A stretch of DNA of 64,000 nucleotides, from assembly GCA_965237485.1 (NCBI GenBank), contig CBDEFQ010000007.1, positions 1 to 64,000 of the forward strand. Direction: 5' to 3'. A program made the position numbers and the translations under genes. The notes beneath the pieces were generated by a model. It was not told the DNA's origin and did not search any database. It saw nothing but the letters and a program-made list of their open reading frames with translations. This DNA is from JAAELZ01 sp965237485. Lineage in GTDB: Bacteria; Pseudomonadota; Gammaproteobacteria; Arenicellales; Poriferihabitantaceae. Positions 8,780-17,535 of this stretch are shown piece after piece (positions within the stretch are counted from its first letter, which is position 1; every line of letters begins with the position of its first letter).

Positions 8780-9553
8780 ATGACAGATAAAAACACCACT
8801 GTATCAGCCGAAGACTTTAAAAACGCTGCTGCTGCCAGCCAACCAGAATGGGACGTGCGGGTCGACCTCGCGGCGATGTTTCGCCTAACCCAAATGATGG
8901 GCTGGGATGATACCGTTTGGAACCACATTACCGCGCGCGTACCGAGATCAGACCACAGCTTTTTTATGCACCGCTTTGGCTTGCTTTACGAAGAAATTAC
9001 CGCCTCAAACTTAATAAAGGTAGATGAACACGGCAACGTCCTAGAAGGTCCACCCGATGTGAATACCGCGGGTTTTGTAATACACAGCGCAATTCACCTA
9101 AACCACCCCGAAAATCATTTTGTATTTCACGCGCACCCGCCTACTGCGATTGCAGCAACCGCTTTTAAAGAAGGCATTCCGTACTTAGTGCAAGATTCTT
9201 CAATGCTGTACGGCAAAGTGGGTTATCACGATTGGGAAGGTTTGTCGGTTGATTTAGACGAGCGATTTCGTATTGCGGAAAACTTAGGTGATAACAAATG
9301 CCTAGTAATGCGCAACCACGGCTTTTTGACCGTTGGCAAAACCGCAGGCGAGGCGTTTATGAATATGTACTATTTAATTCGTTTATGCGAAGTAGCACTA
9401 AGCACCGCGGGTAGTAATTTAGAATTAGAAGCCGCCGATCCCGCGTTGTGGGATATGTCTTGTAATCAATACGAGGCTTTCTCGCCAGGTGTTCACGAGT
9501 GGCCCGCGCTAAAACGTCGCGCCGACCGACAAGACCCTTCATACAAAAACTAG
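8780..9553 (+). CDS. class II aldolase/adducin-family protein
   Basis: 257 residues. The fold core starts at about residue 23 (VRVDLAAMFRLTQMMGWDD). Visible signatures are the metal-binding histidine pair in FHAHPPTAIAATA, a second histidine in LVMRNHGFLTVG, and WNHITARVP near the start. The family includes fuculose- and ribulose-phosphate aldolases/epimerases and oxo-tetronate-phosphate decarboxylases. In this operon it follows a beta-hydroxyacid dehydrogenase, an order also seen in acid-sugar pathways where the dehydrogenase product is cleaved or decarboxylated. No sugar-acid kinase is present nearby, so the substrate may be non-phosphorylated. That last point is inference. Confidence 0.88.
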   Translation: MTDKNTTVSAEDFKNAAAASQPEWDVRVDLAAMFRLTQMMGWDDTVWNHITARVPRSDHSFFMHRFGLLYEEITASNLIKVDEHGNVLEGPPDVNTAGFVIHSAIHLNHPENHFVFHAHPPTAIAATAFKEGIPYLVQDSSMLYGKVGYHDWEGLSVDLDERFRIAENLGDNKCLVMRNHGFLTVGKTAGEAFMNMYYLIRLCEVALSTAGSNLELEAADPALWDMSCNQYEAFSPGVHEWPALKRRADRQDPSYKN

Positions 9554-9570
9554 CCTTTCATTTACAGATC

Positions 9571-10656
9571 ATGAAAGTAACGCAGCTAAACACGCAGCTG
9601 GTTGAAATTCCGTTAGAAAAGCCAGTTGGTACGGCTATTCACAGCATTCGGTCAGTCGGCTGCGTGTTAGTTAGTGTGGTGAGTGATAAAGGCATAGAAG
9701 GGGAAGGCTATCTATTTACGATTAACGCCGTCCGCCTAAAAGCCTTCGACGAAATTGTCCGTAGTTTCGCACCCTTAGTAGTAGAGCAAGACGCGGACTT
9801 TATTGAAAGCATCTGGCAAAACATCTGGCAATCATGCAACCCCATCGGACAAAAAGGCATGACAATTAGCGCGCTCAGTGCTATTGATACCGCGCTTTGG
9901 GACTTACAAGGCAAAGCACTAAATAAGCCATTGCATCGCTTGTTTGGGGCATGCCGAACCCGCGTTAAAACCTATGCTAGCGGTGGATTGTGGTTATCCC
10001 AAAGCATCGATGAGTTAGCAGCCGAAGCAGAGCGGTTTGTCCAACAAGGCTTTAACTCAATGAAGCTACGCGTTGGCAACGCAGACTGGCGTGTAGACTT
10101 TGAGCGAGCAAGTAAACTGCGGGAGGCTGTAGGACCAAACATCGAAATACTCATCGATGCCAATCAATCTTTAAATGCCAAACAAGCTATTCGCTTAGGT
10201 AGAGTACTTGAAGAACTGAATATTGGTTGGCTAGAAGAACCCACTCCCACACACGACTTGGTTGGCCATGCCGAAGTTCGCGCAAAACTAGACTTACCCA
10301 TAGCCTCAGGCGAAACCGAATACACGCGCTATGGCATGCGCGACATGATAAACGCCAAAGCCTGCGACATCTTAATGCCGGATTTACAACGTATAGGTGG
10401 CCTAACCGAATTTAGGAAAGTAGCTGCCTTAGCTGCAAGCTACGATATTCCGATTTCTAGCCATATATTCACTGAACACAGTTTGGCTATTGCAGGCAGC
10501 ACACCCAACTGCATTTCGGTAGAGCATATGCCGTGGTTCTCTGAATTGTTTAACGAAAGCCTTGAAATTTCGGATGGTGAATTGCTTATCCCAGAACGGC
10601 CCGGAAGCGGGTTTACATTCAATAGCGAAGCAATTAAACGATTTGCACTAAATTAA
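9571..10656 (+). CDS. enolase-superfamily dehydratase/racemase (mandelate racemase-like)
   Basis: 361 residues from ATG 9571, 17 bp after the aldolase stop. An N-terminal capping domain is followed by the (beta/alpha)7 barrel. Metal ligands are seen in ILIDANQS, WLEEPTP and ASGETEY. An SMKLRVG motif lies on the second barrel strand, and the acid/base histidine is in ISSHIF. The second basic residue of the KxK pair is Arg, as in several acid-sugar dehydratases. Such enzymes abstract the alpha-proton of a carboxylate substrate. Together with its neighbours it suggests acid-sugar catabolism; the exact substrate is unknown. The frame is intact. Confidence 0.88.
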   Translation: MKVTQLNTQLVEIPLEKPVGTAIHSIRSVGCVLVSVVSDKGIEGEGYLFTINAVRLKAFDEIVRSFAPLVVEQDADFIESIWQNIWQSCNPIGQKGMTISALSAIDTALWDLQGKALNKPLHRLFGACRTRVKTYASGGLWLSQSIDELAAEAERFVQQGFNSMKLRVGNADWRVDFERASKLREAVGPNIEILIDANQSLNAKQAIRLGRVLEELNIGWLEEPTPTHDLVGHAEVRAKLDLPIASGETEYTRYGMRDMINAKACDILMPDLQRIGGLTEFRKVAALAASYDIPISSHIFTEHSLAIAGSTPNCISVEHMPWFSELFNESLEISDGELLIPERPGSGFTFNSEAIKRFALN

Positions 10657-11255
10657 CGCCATCAACTTAAAAGCTTCTTGGATTATCTTCAGGATGCCAT
10701 TGCGGCACCTTGTCCATCACGGATTTAAACCAGACACTAGCTAAATGGTAATCTAACCATTCACGGGTATTTTGACCCACGGCAGAGTTAAACCAGCTTT
10801 TATCAACATAGGCGAATTGACGCACAAAAGGAAACACCGCTACGTCCGCTAAGCTTGGTTTTTCTCCAAGCAAGCATGTTTGCTTCTCAAGCACCTCCTC
10901 AATCTGCGAAATAAACCGCATCGCCTTTTCACGGTAATACTCCTGTGTAAAATCAGGATATCGATCAGCGTATTTGTATCTGTCTAACCAATATTTAAAT
11001 TCGCCATCACAGGCCGCTATCCACTCGAGCGAATCTGCCACTAAAGATTGTTCGTCGCCTAACCAATGACTAGGGTCATTCTGCTTTAAGGCCCAAAGCA
11101 TAATTTCTATACTCTCCTCAAGCACATAACTTTCACCTGCTTCATTCAATTGCAAAACTGGCACTGTTGCCTTTGGTGAGAGCACTAACATTTGTGGTGG
11201 CTTAGAAGTGGACCCGCTTTTTAGGACAGATGGCTTAGGAGTTATTTTCAGCTGA

Positions 11256-12080
11256 TTAAGTAGCCAATTTCAGGCCGCGACATGGATCATACATCATGTC
11301 AGGGACCATGCCCAATGTTTGATGTTTACGCTCTTGGTTGTAATAGTTTATCCAGGAGCCAATGCCGTCTTTTGCCTCTTTCATCGATTGGTAGGCTTGC
11401 AAATAGACTTCCTCATATTTCACGCTGCGCCATAAGCGCTCAACAAATACATTGTCACGCCAAGCACCTTTGCCATCCATGCTGATGCGAATACCATTGT
11501 CTTTGAGTACACCGGTAAACGCCTCACTGGTAAATTGCGCACCTTGATCGCTGTTAAAGATATCAGGCTTGCCGTAGTAATGCAGTGCCTCTTCCAAAGC
11601 ATCTACGCAGAATGCGCTATCCATGCTGTTGCTAAGCCGCCATGACAGCACTTTACGAGAATACCAATCCATCACAACGGTAAGATAAGCAAAGCCCTTA
11701 GGCATCGGGATATAAGTTATATCGGTACACCAAGCTTGATTGGGTTGATTGATGGCCAACCCACCTAGCAGATAAGGATAAATCTTGTGCCCCGCCTTCT
11801 TCTTGCTGGTGTTAGGCCTAGGATAGATGGCTTTAATGCCCATCTTACGCATTAAGCGTCGCACATGTTTACGGTCAACTCGGTGGCCTACATCTTGCAA
11901 CACATCACGAATGCGTCTACTGCCAAGAAAGGGCCGATTGAGGTGAATGCGATCAATCAGATGCATCAGTTCCAAGTCATCCTCATTAGCAGGTGAGGTT
12001 TTGTAATAAACATGGGAACGATGAATCTTCAACAATTTACACTGACGAACTAACGATAGTTTATTGCTTTTATTAATCAT
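11256..12080 (-). CDS. IS3-family transposase OrfB (D2)
   Basis: 274 residues, identical to the D1 protein except for the last residue (Thr for Ala). The DDE motifs DITYIP, FNSDQGAQF and VFVERLWRS are all present. It is the catalytic half of the IS3 transposase. Confidence 0.92.
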   Translation of the reverse strand: MINKSNKLSLVRQCKLLKIHRSHVYYKTSPANEDDLELMHLIDRIHLNRPFLGSRRIRDVLQDVGHRVDRKHVRRLMRKMGIKAIYPRPNTSKKKAGHKIYPYLLGGLAINQPNQAWCTDITYIPMPKGFAYLTVVMDWYSRKVLSWRLSNSMDSAFCVDALEEALHYYGKPDIFNSDQGAQFTSEAFTGVLKDNGIRISMDGKGAWRDNVFVERLWRSVKYEEVYLQAYQSMKEAKDGIGSWINYYNQERKHQTLGMVPDMMYDPCRGLKLAT

Positions 12081-12100
12081 AGTTTTGCGCTCAGGTCTGT

Positions 12101-12382
12101 TTAACGACCGAGCACTTTTGATAAAAAATCGTTTTCCATGGTGATTTCACCGATCTTTGCCTGTAATGATTTAATCTCTGATTCTCGGTTTGGAGATAAG
12201 CCTGTGCCTGATGCAAAGACTTCAGCTGAGCTATCGAGCAATTGTTTCTTCCACTTGACGATAAGATTTGCATTGATGTCATAACGACTAGCAAGATTGC
12301 TTAATGTTTCATCACCTTTGATTGCTGCAAGAGCAACTTTGGCTTTGAATGGTGGGGCATGGTTTCTACGCTTTTTACTCAT
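12101..12382 (-). CDS. IS3-family OrfA (D2)
   Basis: 93 residues with the same HTH and coiled-coil layout as in D1. One substitution near the C-terminus (SKVLGR for SKALGR) marks this copy. It supplies the DNA-binding part of the transposase. Confidence 0.9.
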   Translation of the reverse strand: MSKKRRNHAPPFKAKVALAAIKGDETLSNLASRYDINANLIVKWKKQLLDSSAEVFASGTGLSPNRESEIKSLQAKIGEITMENDFLSKVLGR

Positions 12383-12864
12383 TTTCTGTTCCTCGTTTTG
12401 AACAATTATAAAACAGAAAATAACTCCTTATTTTGGCCTTCAACCTGTCCTAATCATGGGGTCCACTTCACTTTTCCTTCAAAACCACCTCTCGCAGCTC
12501 GACCTGCAAGTTTGCTACTCGAATAGCCATACGCGCTCGAATAGCAAAAGGACAACGCCTAAAGCTGTACAACATTGGAAGCGATGCAGGTAACTTCTCA
12601 ATAACCCGTGGCAGGTAAAATAAAACAAAATATTTCTTGACAGGGTTTTACGCTAAAAGGAAGGTAATTCAACGTGGTCGAGTGACTCGATTTAGGTTGA
12701 GTTCCAGGGTGGTTGTAGGCCCCTTTACGCTAATAACAAAGATCGCTTAAGGACGTTCAGGGGTGTCTTCTTAACGTTCGTTGTGGCGCAGTTGAGAAGG
12801 CAAAATTGGACTTTCAAAACCGATGGTACACTAAGGTCTATCCAGTTAACGGACGTTTAAGACC

Positions 12865-14645
12865 TTGAGTAAGCTACCCTCTATTCCCGACATTCCTGAA
12901 CAAGAACAAACCCCCGCAGTAAAAATGTTGCGGGTGCTAGTGGAGCAGCTGTTGGTGCGAGTTCAACAACAGGACGAAGAAATAGCATTGCTTAAAGATG
13001 AAATCAATATCCTTAAGGGGCAGAAGAGGCGGCCTACTGTTAAGGGCGGTAATATGGATAAGAAAACAGAGCCAAAACGTTCATCTTCTAGCGACAAACC
13101 TAAGAAGCGAGCTGGGTCGAACAAGGCAAAGAAAACACCAAGGCTGTCAATTGACCTAAATCTGGTTATTGAACCAGCGAAGTCCGTGCCCGAAGGTTCT
13201 CGCTTTAAAGGCTATCGGGATTTTGTAGTGCAAGATTTGCTTATCAAGGTTCATACCACCCGCTATCGTTTAGCGCATTGGGTAACGCCAGACAATAAAA
13301 AGCTCAAAGGCCAGTTACCGACATCCGTGGCAGGGCGACATTATGGGCCTCGTCTGGTCAGTTATATTCTCTATCAATATCATCATTGTCAAACCACGCA
13401 ACCACTCTTGTTGGAACAGTTGCGAGAGTGGGGAATTGATATTTCTTCGGGACAAATTAACCCAATACTGATCAGCACTAAAGAGCCCTTTCATGCTGAG
13501 AAAGAGGCGTTGCTCTGAGCGCATCGTCTTACGTGACCGTGGACGATAGTGGTGCTCGCCATCAGGGCAAAAATGGCTATGTAACGCACATTGGTAATGA
13601 CTTGTTTGCGTGGTTTAAAAGTACTCAATCAAAAAGTCGAATTAACTTCCTACCGCTATTAAGGGCTGGCAATACGGATTATCGTTTGAGTCAAAGTGCG
13701 TTGAATTATAGGCAACAACATGGATTGCCAAAGCAAGCCTTAGCCGCTGTAACTGAGCACCGGGAACGCCGTATTGCCAACGAGGATGACTGGCTTGAAA
13801 TGCTCGATAGCCTGTTGATCATTAAGGCACGTCACCGACGTATCACCACCGAAGGGGCATTACTTGGTAGTATTTTGCATCATGGTCTGTGTGATGACAT
13901 CGTTGTCGTCAGTGATGATGCAGGGCAATTTAACATTTTGGCTCATGCCTTGTGTTGGATACACACCGAGTGCTTAATCCATAAGTTGATACCGCTGAAC
14001 GAGGGACACCGGCAGGGCATGGCTAAAATACGCGACCAAGTCTGGTGCTTTTATCGGGCGTTAAAAGAGTATAAAACCCAGCCTTGCGAGAACCAACGTA
14101 AAATACTTGAGCAGCGTTTCGATGAAATCTTCACTCAACAGACATGCTACCAAACATTAAATCAGACGCTCAAACGAATCCATGCGAATAAAGCAGAATT
14201 ACTGTTGGTGCTAGATCGACCAGATATTCCGTTACACACCAATGGCAGTGAAACAGACATTCGCGATTACGTGAAAAAACGAAAAGTGAGTGGCTCCACC
14301 CGCAGCGATGCTGGCCAGCAGTGTCGGGACACGTTTGCCAGTTTGAAAAAGACCTGCCGAAAACTGGATATATCGTTCTGGCACTACCTGACCCATCGAC
14401 TTGGTATCGGTGAGCAACATATTGATCCTCTGCCAGATATCATTATCCTAGATAAATCAGTTAAAACACGAAAGTCCATGCAAGCTCTTGATGCACCTAG
14501 TAAAATCAAAAAAAACCTTATCACCAATAAGGTGACCGCGACTTTTTTGATTTCACTATGCACTTCAATTGCTTACATGTCTTTTCCGCGTTTAACTGAT
14601 TTATCTAGGATTATGGAACGCGCCAGCTTTGCCACGGGTTATTGA
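12865..14645 (+). pseudogene. IS66-family transposase (TnpC), frameshifted
   Basis: The first part (TTG 12865 to TGA 13516-13518) holds the coiled-coil N-terminus (LLVRVQQQDEEIALLKDEIN), a Lys-rich linker and the zinc-finger-like/central region. The second part continues in another frame from about 13515 (LSASSYVTVDDSGARHQG) with the DDE core: TVDDSG, VSDDAGQFN and TNGSETDIRDYVKKRKVSG. Joining them needs a one- or two-base change near 13510. The last 60 codons come largely from the MITE inserted at 14447, which happens to keep the frame. As read the gene makes two fragments and should be inactive. Confidence 0.85.
14447..14609. mobile_element. 163-bp MITE, copy 1, inside the IS66 transposase
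   Basis: The ends are cctagataaatcagttaaa and its exact complement tttaactgatttatctagg. A 5-bp target duplication attat lies at 14442-14446 and 14610-14614. The two halves are imperfectly complementary over most of their length (caaaaaaaacc and ttttttgatttcac arms around a central ccttat-n5-ataagg hairpin), so the whole unit can fold back on itself. A second copy of identical length lies at 61123-61285. A CCTAGAT end with a 5-bp AT-rich duplication resembles the IS1380 family (ISEcp1-like), suggesting a derivative mobilised in trans. Confidence 0.88.
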
Positions 14646-14653
14646 GAAGTTAC

Positions 14654-14756
14654 ACGGAATGCTCTACCATTTGAGCCCACACAGGGCTTAGTTCAAAATA
14701 CTGCTCACATAGAAGAAGCAAGGCAGCCTATTATTGCCGCACTGAACCAGGTGTAA
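14654..14756 (+). pseudogene. unidentified C-terminal gene fragment
   Basis: Beyond the IS66 end an open frame reads ALPFEPTQGLVQNTAHIEEA followed by RQPIIAALNQV and a stop at 14754-14756. It has no start, and the sequence on the other side of IS66 (the GST gene) is unrelated. It is probably the tail of a gene lost by deletion at the IS66 boundary. I do not recognise the family. Confidence 0.4.
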
Positions 14757-14780
14757 TGAGATGCTTCACATCACTAGTGA

Positions 14781-15458
14781 GTAGCAGAATTTATTGGAAC
14801 TGGATGGCTGGTGCTAGGGGGTTGTGGTAGTGCCGTTTTAGCAGCTGCATTTGCAGAATTAGGGATCGGCTTTGTAGGTGTATCCTTGGCTTTTGGTTTA
14901 ACCGTGTTAACCATGGCCTATGCCATTGGGCATATTTCGGGGTGTCATTTAAACCCAGCTGTTTCTATCGGTTTATGGATGGGTGGGCGTTTTGAAACTA
15001 AAGATTTATTCCCTTACATTGTAGCTCAAGTCTTAGGAGGCATTGCCGGGGCTGGCATATTATATTTAATTGTATCCGGACAGGCCGACTTCAATAGCGT
15101 GGGTGGTTTTGCGGCAAATGGATATGGAGAACACTCCCCGGGGGGCTATAACATGATGTCAGCCTTGGTTACTGAGATAGTAATGACCTTCATGTTTTTG
15201 ATTATTATTTTAGGCACTACGCATGCTAATGCATCTCCAGGTTTTGCTGGAATCGCCATCGGCTTGGGATTAACGTTGATTCGCCTAATCAGCATTCCAG
15301 TGACTAATACCTCAGTGAATCCAGCCAGATCAACAAGCCAAGCTATTTTCGCTGATGGTGGATGGGCTTTAAGCCAATTATGGCTATTTTGGCTAGCACC
15401 GATCGTCGGAGCCCTGTTAGCGGGCTTGGTGTATAAAATGATATCGTCAGAGGAATAA
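14781..15458 (+). CDS. aqpZ: aquaporin Z-like water channel, start codon degraded
   Basis: The frame reads VAEFIGTGWLVLGGCGSAVL onward to MISSEE, 225 residues, only a few short of AqpZ. Both NPA boxes are present (CHLNPAVSIG and NTSVNPARST) with six hydrophobic spans, so this is a plasma-membrane water channel. Two oddities stand out. No ATG/GTG/TTG exists before GTG 14811 because a TGA at 14778-14780 sits right before the frame, so the first codons are damaged. The selectivity-filter histidine expected in LTLIHLIS is arginine here (LTLIRLIS), one transition away. The gene may be a young pseudogene. Confidence 0.85.
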   Translation, partial: VAEFIGTGWLVLGGCGSAVLAAAFAELGIGFVGVSLAFGLTVLTMAYAIGHISGCHLNPAVSIGLWMGGRFETKDLFPYIVAQVLGGIAGAGILYLIVSGQADFNSVGGFAANGYGEHSPGGYNMMSALVTEIVMTFMFLIIILGTTHANASPGFAGIAIGLGLTLIRLISIPVTNTSVNPARSTSQAIFADGGWALSQLWLFWLAPIVGALLAGLVYKMISSEE

Positions 15459-16020
15459 ATAGTAAAAACCTCCTTAGATGACTGCCCTCTGCCTATATAA
15501 CCATGTGTAGGCATGGCAACACCATCTAGGCCACCATTACCGCTATATTTCCTAGAATAGCAGTCACCCATTAACACTAGCGAAAGTCAATACAGTGGCG
15601 GTAAATCTGCCGCCGCTGCCACCTTTTTTTGCCTGACCATCAATCAACAAACATCGCATCCGATATTTTCTATCATTTATGCTGGACGGTTAACTATCCG
15701 CATCAGTCACCCATCTGGATTTAGGCGTTCTCTTTAGAGATGCCCCTTGGCATTATATGTCCCACAAAATAGCTTGGTGCCAGACATTATCCAATATATT
15801 TTAGCAGCCAATATGGCAGTCGTTAAGCATATACAAAACACCAACAAAAGTTAAGGTCTTGCCTAATGTGAGCAACACGGCTACAGATTTCTCCTATTCA
15901 TTCGTGTTCACTGGACTAAAATAGGAGAGAATCGCGGACAATGGGGTCATCAGCCAACTTCATATTCCACCCCGAGGTAGATAACAGCATCGAGTCTGGA
16001 ACGGATATACATCCCATACC
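15459..16020. other. 562-bp intergenic region without recognisable gene
   Basis: All frames are broken by frequent stops. A 9-bp inverted repeat (tctcctatt at 15890-15898, aataggaga at 15920-15928) is the only clear structure. The region may be a decayed gene, since short minus-strand stretches look codon-like near 15920-16010, but I cannot identify it. Confidence 0.4.
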
Positions 16021-17010
16021 CTACAGGTATTCTTCCTGCAAATACCAGTCGTATGTATTCTTTAAGCCTTCGTCTAACGCGACTTTAGGTTGGTAACCAA
16101 TTTCGGCTTTGGCTTTGGAAATATCGAAAGCACGGTTTTGACGATACCAATCTACTCTTCTTGGGAAAATAAACGGCGCAATGCCAAATGGCTTGCAAAC
16201 TGTTTCAACCACATGGCCGGCAATGCGTAGTGGTAGTAAAGGCAAATGTGGGGTTTTTACTGTGTCTTCCTTGCCCATGGCTTTAGCCACTTTCAGTACC
16301 AAGTTCTTTACTTCGATGTAGTCTTCGTCGCCTATCAAATACGTCTCGCCATCGCCCACGCCCAGTTCTTGCACTAACAAAGAGGCATCGACATAGTTCT
16401 CGACATACACGGGGTGATAAAATGCTTTGCCGTTACCGAATATAGGAAAGGTGCCTTTTTGAACTCGGCGAAAGATCATACCAAAACGCTCCGGGTCGCC
16501 CGGCCCATACAAGGCAGTGGGGCGCAAAATAACCGTTTTCATGCCGCGTGCAGCGAATTCGGCAACGATCGGTTCGGCCTCGTATTTGGTACGTTGGTAA
16601 TAGTCACCCGGTTGAATCGGTGCCGTTTCCGCAGCGGGTGGGTTGTCAACATTGCCGTGCACACCGCAGGTTGAACAGTAAATAAATTTCTCTACACCAG
16701 CCGATTCAGCTGCTTCAAGCGTGTTGCGCGCCCCTTGTACGTTGACTTCGTCATAATATTCGTTCGGCACATCGAGCTCTCGAAACGCTGCGGCTAAATG
16801 TTGCACAATCTGCACGCCGCGCATCGCTTCTTTAAGTACTGCTTTATCTGTCACGCTGCCAATGATGACTTGCGCGCCCCATTGTGATAGTTCCTGAGTT
16901 TTAATGCCTTCTTGGTAATCCAATGCGATGACTTCATGGCCCTCATCTAATAAGCGCTTAACCAATGCTTTACCCGTAAAACCCGTGCCACCTGTAACTA
17001 ATATTTTCAT
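16021..17010 (-). CDS. NAD-dependent epimerase/dehydratase (extended SDR)
   Basis: 329 residues from ATG 17010; an upstream in-frame start would add 21 residues unlike the family. It begins MKILVTGGTGFTGKALVKRL (TGGTGFTG nucleotide-binding motif), with HLAAAFRE, the catalytic Ser/Tyr/Lys in YCSTCGVHG and DYYQRTKYEAE, and RPTALYGPGD. Extended SDR enzymes act on nucleotide sugars, 3-beta-hydroxysteroids or related substrates; the C-terminal half (VETVCKPFGIAPFIFPRRVD) is the substrate part and resembles hopanoid/sterol-type members more than sugar epimerases. The specific reaction is not assignable. The frame is intact and the gene stands alone. Confidence 0.82.
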   Translation of the reverse strand: MKILVTGGTGFTGKALVKRLLDEGHEVIALDYQEGIKTQELSQWGAQVIIGSVTDKAVLKEAMRGVQIVQHLAAAFRELDVPNEYYDEVNVQGARNTLEAAESAGVEKFIYCSTCGVHGNVDNPPAAETAPIQPGDYYQRTKYEAEPIVAEFAARGMKTVILRPTALYGPGDPERFGMIFRRVQKGTFPIFGNGKAFYHPVYVENYVDASLLVQELGVGDGETYLIGDEDYIEVKNLVLKVAKAMGKEDTVKTPHLPLLPLRIAGHVVETVCKPFGIAPFIFPRRVDWYRQNRAFDISKAKAEIGYQPKVALDEGLKNTYDWYLQEEYL

Positions 17011-17110
17011 CGTAATAATGGGTGTCAAATTGCGCGCGATTATAGCAGTTTGCTCAGAAATCGCGCGTTGCAAACTTATTTTTACACCTATAGCTAAAAC
17101 CAGTTTTTGA

Positions 17111-17535
17111 GCGTAAACATTAAAATATAACCACTTTTGAATTTTAGACTCACATCACCTACTTAACGCTGTTAAAGGACGTTTCGACGCGCTATTGTTG
17201 AAAAACATCTAGTCTGAAAAATAACATAACGGTGAACTAGCTAGTGCACAGCCAGCAGTCAGTGGTAGCGAAATGTTCCCTCCCAATGCGCCACCAGCGC
17301 CGCTGCTACGCACGGGCTTTTCCCGCTCTTTATGAACACCAAACTAAAGAAGTGTTTTGTGAAGCCCAGCTCGCCGGGTTTTATTTTTTAATCTACACTT
17401 CGACTTAAAAACCTTCTAAGCTTAAGCGCGTTACAAAGGTTGGCGACTTGGTTTTGTGCGGTATAATGCGGTATAATAGTGCCACAGTTCGTTTGACTGC
17501 CATATACAACTTATAACCATTCTGGAGAAACGACC
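17111..17535. other. intergenic region upstream of the PuuD-like gene
   Basis: No gene is seen. A short GC stem with a T-rich tail (agctcgccgggttttatttttt, near 17370-17390) could terminate transcription from the left. A promoter with two overlapping -10 boxes lies at 17440-17477. Confidence 0.45.
17440..17477 (+). promoter_or_regulatory. putative sigma-70 promoter with duplicated -10 element
   Basis: TTGGCG (17440-17445) is 16 bp from TATAAT (17462-17467). The 10-mer gcggtataat is repeated directly, giving a second TATAAT at 17472-17477 with TTGGTT (17448-17453) 18 bp upstream. It lies about 60 bp before the PuuD-like gene and is very likely its promoter. Confidence 0.6.

Larger units (their letters stand above)
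11204..12470 (-). mobile_element. IS3-family element, copy D2 (1267 bp)
   Basis: Complete, with the same ends as D1 and a clean 3-bp target duplication ctt at 11201-11203 and 12471-12473. It interrupts the glutathione S-transferase gene. Both reading frames are open. Confidence 0.93.
10667..12575 (-). pseudogene. glutathione S-transferase, split by IS3 copy D2
   Basis: The C-terminal part (10667-11203) and N-terminal part (12474-12575) join in frame when D2 (11204-12470) and one 3-bp duplication (ctt) are removed. The joined protein starts MLYSFRRCPFAIRARMAIRV, reads on through VELREVVLKEKPPQMLVLSP to KATVPVL, then an all-helical C-terminal domain with LLGEKPSLADVAVFPFVRQF. The thioredoxin-like N-terminal half and GST_C domain are both clear. 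RRCPFA resembles the glutaredoxin-like CPxA site of Omega/Beta-type GSTs. The upstream region is cut by IS66 at 12590. The gene is convergent with the catabolic operon, 10 bp beyond its stop. Confidence 0.88.
12590..14653 (+). mobile_element. IS66-family element, single-gene type, carrying a MITE
   Basis: The terminal repeats begin GTAACTTCTCAATAACCCGT at 12590 and, inverted, end at 14653; at least 24 bp match exactly. A GTAA start is typical of IS66. Only the tnpC-type transposase gene is present, with no accessory tnpA/tnpB, as in the simpler ISBst12-like group. The outside 8-mers (cgatgcag and acggaatg) do not match, so no target duplication survives. The total includes the 163-bp MITE at 14447-14609. 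Confidence 0.88.

Noticed and set aside
5009..12470. IS3 copies D1 and D2 as a composite transposon around the catabolic operon
   Set aside because: D2 has its own ctt duplication inside the GST gene, and D1 joins remnants of other IS elements; no outer duplication of a composite unit is present.
15459..16020. Possible decayed gene between aqpZ and the epimerase
   Set aside because: Short codon-like stretches exist on the minus strand but no family could be recognised and stops are frequent, so it is left as intergenic.
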